Shown here in pieces: positions 16,249 to 18,865 of a stretch of DNA of 18,865 nt. The notes under the pieces are model-generated. The model saw only the letters and a program-made list of their open reading frames with translations, was not told the origin of the DNA and did not search any database. A program made the position numbers and the translations under genes. Every line of letters begins with the position of its first letter. The stretch's first letter is position 1. This stretch comes from Actinomycetota bacterium (GTDB lineage: Bacteria > Actinomycetota > Actinomycetes > Actinomycetales > Microbacteriaceae), in the NCBI GenBank assembly GCA_009703545.1, contig WLFX01000005.1, positions 1 to 18,865 of the forward strand, given 5' to 3'.

Positions 16249-17358
16249 GTGAGTTCCCCATTATCTTTCATTGACCGCGTTGCCGAAAATCTGCGAGATG
16301 TCGTCGCGCGATCGCATCGTGAAATCCCCGAGATTGCGACCGATGCCGACGCCCTCACCACGGTATCCGAATCGTTCCTTCATGGCGGAAAGCGATTCCG
16401 CGCTCGCCTCGCCTATTGGGGCTGGCGTGCCGCGGTGACCTTCGGAGATGTGTCCGTCGACCCCGACGAACACGCCGATCAGTACCGGGTCGTTGACCTT
16501 GCCACCGGACTGGAACTGTTTCACGCAGCGGCTTTGGTTCACGACGACATTATTGACAACAGCGATACGAGGCGCGGTGTGACAACCGCACACCGACAAT
16601 TCGAGCGGCACCACATCGATGGTCGGTTTTCTGGATCAGCGACAACGTACGGCGTTTCGAGCGCGATTTTGCTCGGCGATCTTTTGTTGTCCTGGGCGGA
16701 CGACCAATTCCTCGGGGCAGCAATCGGTCTGGACTCCGACGTCGGCCTCGCCTACCGCGACGAGCTCCGCACGATGCGTTCCGACGTGACAGCCGGGCAG
16801 TTTCTTGACAATCACGATTCCGTCGCGTGGCGCTCAATTCCCCACGAGGATTCGGTAGATCGAGCGCAGCGCGTGGTGATCTATAAGTCGGCAAAGTACA
16901 GCGTCGAAGCGCCACTGATTCTCGGTGCAATACTCGGCGGTGCAGCGCCGGACCTCATATCCGCGCTGAGAGGTTTCGCACTTCCGCTCGGTTTCGCGTT
17001 TCAACTTCGCGACGACATGCTCGGCGTTTTCGGCGACGAAGCAACGACAGGAAAGCCGGCGGGTGACGACCTTCGCGAGGGCAAACGAACGGTCATGCTC
17101 GCCATCGCCAGGCAAAACGCGGATGCTGCGACACTCACTGTCCTCGATGAGCTCGTCGGTGACCCTCGCCTCGAACCAGCGCAGATCGAAATGCTGAGAT
17201 GGACACTTCACGCTACGGGGGCGGTCGCCCAAACGGAAGACCTCATCACTCGTTCCCGGGAACGATCACTTCGTGCGCTCGGCGAAATGGGCGTTGATGC
17301 CTCGGTTGCCAAAGAACTCGGTTCCCTCGTCGAGGCGATCACTGTGCGAAGCGTGTGA
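16249..17358 (+). CDS. idsA: Polyprenyl diphosphate synthase, GGPP synthase type (IdsA-like)
   Basis: A 369-residue trans-prenyl transferase that elongates DMAPP/FPP with isopentenyl diphosphate. The first Asp-rich motif is DDIIDNSDTRRG (Asp99, Asp100, Asp103). The second is FQLRDDMLGVFGD (251-263), the DDxxG form seen in actinobacterial IdsA enzymes, followed by TGKPAGDDLREGKRT. The residue five before the first motif is Ala94, a small residue that fits products of C20 or longer. The GKRxRP motif near residue 47 reads GKRFRA. The start is GTG at 16249, probably leaderless. The product could feed carotenoid, quinone or undecaprenyl-type lipids; the exact chain length is not determinable here. 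Confidence 0.93.
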   Translation: MSSPLSFIDRVAENLRDVVARSHREIPEIATDADALTTVSESFLHGGKRFRARLAYWGWRAAVTFGDVSVDPDEHADQYRVVDLATGLELFHAAALVHDDIIDNSDTRRGVTTAHRQFERHHIDGRFSGSATTYGVSSAILLGDLLLSWADDQFLGAAIGLDSDVGLAYRDELRTMRSDVTAGQFLDNHDSVAWRSIPHEDSVDRAQRVVIYKSAKYSVEAPLILGAILGGAAPDLISALRGFALPLGFAFQLRDDMLGVFGDEATTGKPAGDDLREGKRTVMLAIARQNADAATLTVLDELVGDPRLEPAQIEMLRWTLHATGAVAQTEDLITRSRERSLRALGEMGVDASVAKELGSLVEAITVRSV

Positions 17359-17387
17359 CGAGACACACCTCCCGCGCCTCCCGACCT

Positions 17388-17425
17388 TTGGACCTCCCTC
17401 CCCCGAGAATATAAGGGGAAGGGGG
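17388..17425 (+). promoter_or_regulatory. Possible promoter and Shine-Dalgarno-masking hairpin upstream of the LysM gene
   Basis: TTGGAC (17388-17393) and TATAAG (17410-17415), 16 bases apart, could be a promoter. Alternatively or additionally, the C-rich run CCCTCCCCC (17396-17404) can pair with the G-rich run GGGGAAGGGGG (17415-17425), with one bulged A. That would hide the Shine-Dalgarno (AAGGGGG) of the ATG at 17433. The two readings partly exclude each other. Both are tentative. Confidence 0.3.
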
Positions 17426-17432
17426 ATCCGAA

Positions 17433-18356
17433 ATGGTTGACAATATTCCGACAGATTCCTTAGCTCCCATCTTCGAAGGTCTCGCGCCTCAGTTTTCTGC
17501 CGCATCGAGGCGAGCTCGCCGCACGAGCATCCTTACTGTCGCTGCGAGCGCGTTGCCAATCATCGCAGCCTCGTGGGTCGCAGGAGCGACCACCGTCAGC
17601 GAACTCGATCCGACTCAACAACCCCCAGCTCCCCCAGAGCCCACCCCCCAAGAACTGATGGACGCTACCAGCGTGTTGGGTCAGTCATTCCACATTGTGC
17701 GGGCGGGCGAAAGTCTGAAATCGATCGCCGAAATGCACGGCATACCGACGGCCGCCCTGCTCGCCCTGAACGGCCTCTCGTGGCAGACGGCCGTTCACGA
17801 AGGACAAGAGCTCGTCGTGAGCAAAAATCAACGGAAGCCCATAGGCGAAGCCAAAGGGTCCTTGCCACTCCTCGCGGAAAGCCCCATGCTCGAGTCCGGA
17901 ATTCGCGCCGACGATCTTGGCCGAGTTGCGGACGGTGGTGTCGTCACAGCATTATCGACCGAAATGGCCACAAATGCCCGCATCATTATTCAGGTTGGGC
18001 GCGAACTCGGCATTCCCAATTACGGAATTGTCATCGCTCTCGCCACCGCCGCTCAGGAATCACATTTACGAAACCTCGACTATGGCGATCGCGATTCGGT
18101 CGGACTCTTCCAACAGCGTCCTTCGTCAGGCTGGGGAACGGACAGCCAAATCCGGGATCCGCGCTACGCGGCGCGCGCGTTTTATGGAGGGCCCACCTCG
18201 ACAACACCAGGCGAGACGATTGGGCTGCTCGACGTAGAACAGTGGCAACACATGTCACTCACTGACGCTGCACAGGCCGTACAGGTCAGCGCTTTCCCCG
18301 GGGCATATGCCAAGTGGGAGGTCAGCGCATGGAACTGGCTATTCGAGCTGACCTAA
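17433..18356 (+). CDS. Membrane-anchored LysM protein with a lytic-transglycosylase-like domain
   Basis: The 307-residue protein has a basic cytoplasmic N-terminus (RRARR, 26-30) and one hydrophobic anchor (about 32-55). A Pro-rich linker (59-73) leads to a LysM peptidoglycan-binding module (about 86-129: FHIVRAGESLKSIAE then LNGLSWQTAVHEGQELVV). The C-terminal region (about 165-307) holds IALATAAQESHLRNL with Glu209, then YGDRDSVGLFQQRPSSGWGT, an arrangement resembling lysozyme-like transglycosylases. Glu209 is the natural catalytic candidate, but activity is unproven. The ATG at 17433 has AAGGGGG upstream. The gene lies 74 bases after the prenyl synthase and 54 before the kinase, so it may be a wall target or partner of that kinase. 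Confidence 0.85.
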   Translation: MVDNIPTDSLAPIFEGLAPQFSAASRRARRTSILTVAASALPIIAASWVAGATTVSELDPTQQPPAPPEPTPQELMDATSVLGQSFHIVRAGESLKSIAEMHGIPTAALLALNGLSWQTAVHEGQELVVSKNQRKPIGEAKGSLPLLAESPMLESGIRADDLGRVADGGVVTALSTEMATNARIIIQVGRELGIPNYGIVIALATAAQESHLRNLDYGDRDSVGLFQQRPSSGWGTDSQIRDPRYAARAFYGGPTSTTPGETIGLLDVEQWQHMSLTDAAQAVQVSAFPGAYAKWEVSAWNWLFELT

Positions 18357-18397
18357 TATTGCACCCACGTCAGACCGTAACCAATTGAACCCAGACA

Positions 18398-18403
18398 TAC
18401 ACT
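18398..18403 (+). promoter_or_regulatory. Candidate -10 element for the kinase gene (leaderless)
   Basis: TACACT lies seven bases before the ATG at 18411, so transcription would start at or next to the start codon. GGAAG sits only two bases from the ATG, too close for normal ribosome binding, which supports a leaderless mRNA. No convincing -35 is seen at 17 bases spacing. Confidence 0.45.
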
Positions 18404-18410
18404 GGAAGAT

Positions 18411-18865
18411 ATGAGCGCTGAATCAAACGACCGACTGGTCGGAACCGTGCTCGATGGACGCTACCGGATTGAGTCTCGTATAGCTCGTGGCGGAATGGCG
18501 AAGGTGTATCTCGCGGAGGACACGCGCCTCGAGCGTCAGGTCGCAATCAAGATTATGCATGACCACCTCACCGACGATGGTGACTACGCCGTGAAGTTTA
18601 TTCGAGAGGCACGGCACACTGCCCGCCTCGCGCACCCGAACATCATGTCGGTTTTTGACCAGGGGCACGTCGATGACACCCTCTACCTCGTCATGGAATA
18701 TCTACCGGGGATGACGCTTCGTGATTTGCTCAACGATTACGGAACGCTCACCATTGAACAATCTCTTGACATCACGCAGGCAGTACTTCAAGCGCTTTCG
18801 GTGGCTCATCGCGAAGGTATTTTACATCGCGACGTCAAACCCGAGAACGTCATTCTCGTCAATGA
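18411..18865 (+). CDS. pknL: Ser/Thr protein kinase, PknL/PknB type, N-terminal part (cut by window edge)
   Basis: The first 151 codons of a bacterial Hanks-type kinase. The nucleotide loop IARGGMAKVYLAED (24-37) keeps one of the three usual glycines at the canonical positions, a pattern seen in PknL-like kinases. The ATP-binding lysine is Lys47 in VAIKIM, the helix-C glutamate is Glu66, and the catalytic loop HRDVKPEN spans 139-146 (Asp141, Asn146). The activation segment and any transmembrane or PASTA domains lie beyond the right edge. Its place beside a prenyl synthase and near the dcw cluster matches the pknL locus of mycobacteria. Such kinases phosphorylate division and wall proteins; targets here are inference. 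Confidence 0.93.
   Translation, partial: MSAESNDRLVGTVLDGRYRIESRIARGGMAKVYLAEDTRLERQVAIKIMHDHLTDDGDYAVKFIREARHTARLAHPNIMSVFDQGHVDDTLYLVMEYLPGMTLRDLLNDYGTLTIEQSLDITQAVLQALSVAHREGILHRDVKPENVILVN

Noticed and set aside
17573..18265. Second plus-strand ORF of 230 codons inside the LysM gene
   Set aside because: Very Arg-rich out-of-frame reading; the LysM frame has clear domains and a good Shine-Dalgarno.

Overview
The window is a division and cell wall (dcw) cluster from an actinomycete-type bacterium (Actinomycetota). Nearly all genes lie on the minus strand. Read in transcription order (right to left) they are: mraZ, rsmH, ftsL, ftsI, murE, a murF remnant, mraY, murD, ftsW, murG, murC, ftsQ, ftsZ, yggS, sepF, yggT and divIVA (cut by the left edge). 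Several things point to Actinomycetota: sepF-yggT-divIVA directly after ftsZ, a DUF3040 gene next to mraZ, an IdsA-type prenyl synthase and a PknL-type kinase on the other side, actinobacterial-style MraY and MurE sequences, GTG starts and likely leaderless genes. G+C looks mid-50s percent by eye (not counted). A Micrococcales/Microbacteriaceae-like source is possible but not proven.

Right of the cluster, a DUF3040 membrane protein (minus strand) ends in a strong rho-independent terminator just upstream of mraZ. From about 16249 to the right edge three genes run on the plus strand: a GGPP/polyprenyl diphosphate synthase, a membrane-anchored LysM protein with a lytic-transglycosylase-like domain, and the N-terminal half of a Ser/Thr kinase that runs off the window.

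The dcw genes are packed as a probable single operon, with ATGA, GTGA or TAATG overlaps at many junctions. They cover cytoplasmic precursor synthesis (MurE, MurD, MurC), the lipid steps (MraY, MurG), septal glycan polymerisation and cross-linking (FtsW, FtsI), the divisome (FtsL, FtsQ, FtsZ, SepF, YggT) and polar growth (DivIVA). mraZ is preceded by four tandem 10-bp TGG-type repeats, which are a likely MraZ operator.

The most unusual item is at the murF position. Instead of a full D-Ala-D-Ala ligase of about 450-500 residues there is an intact 142-codon ORF, coupled by ATGA on both sides. It matches only the C-terminal domain of MurF and has lost that domain's conserved motifs. No full murF is present in the window, so the ligase must be encoded elsewhere or replaced. 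I see no tRNA, rRNA, CRISPR array or mobile element, and no gene-free stretch longer than 300 bases.
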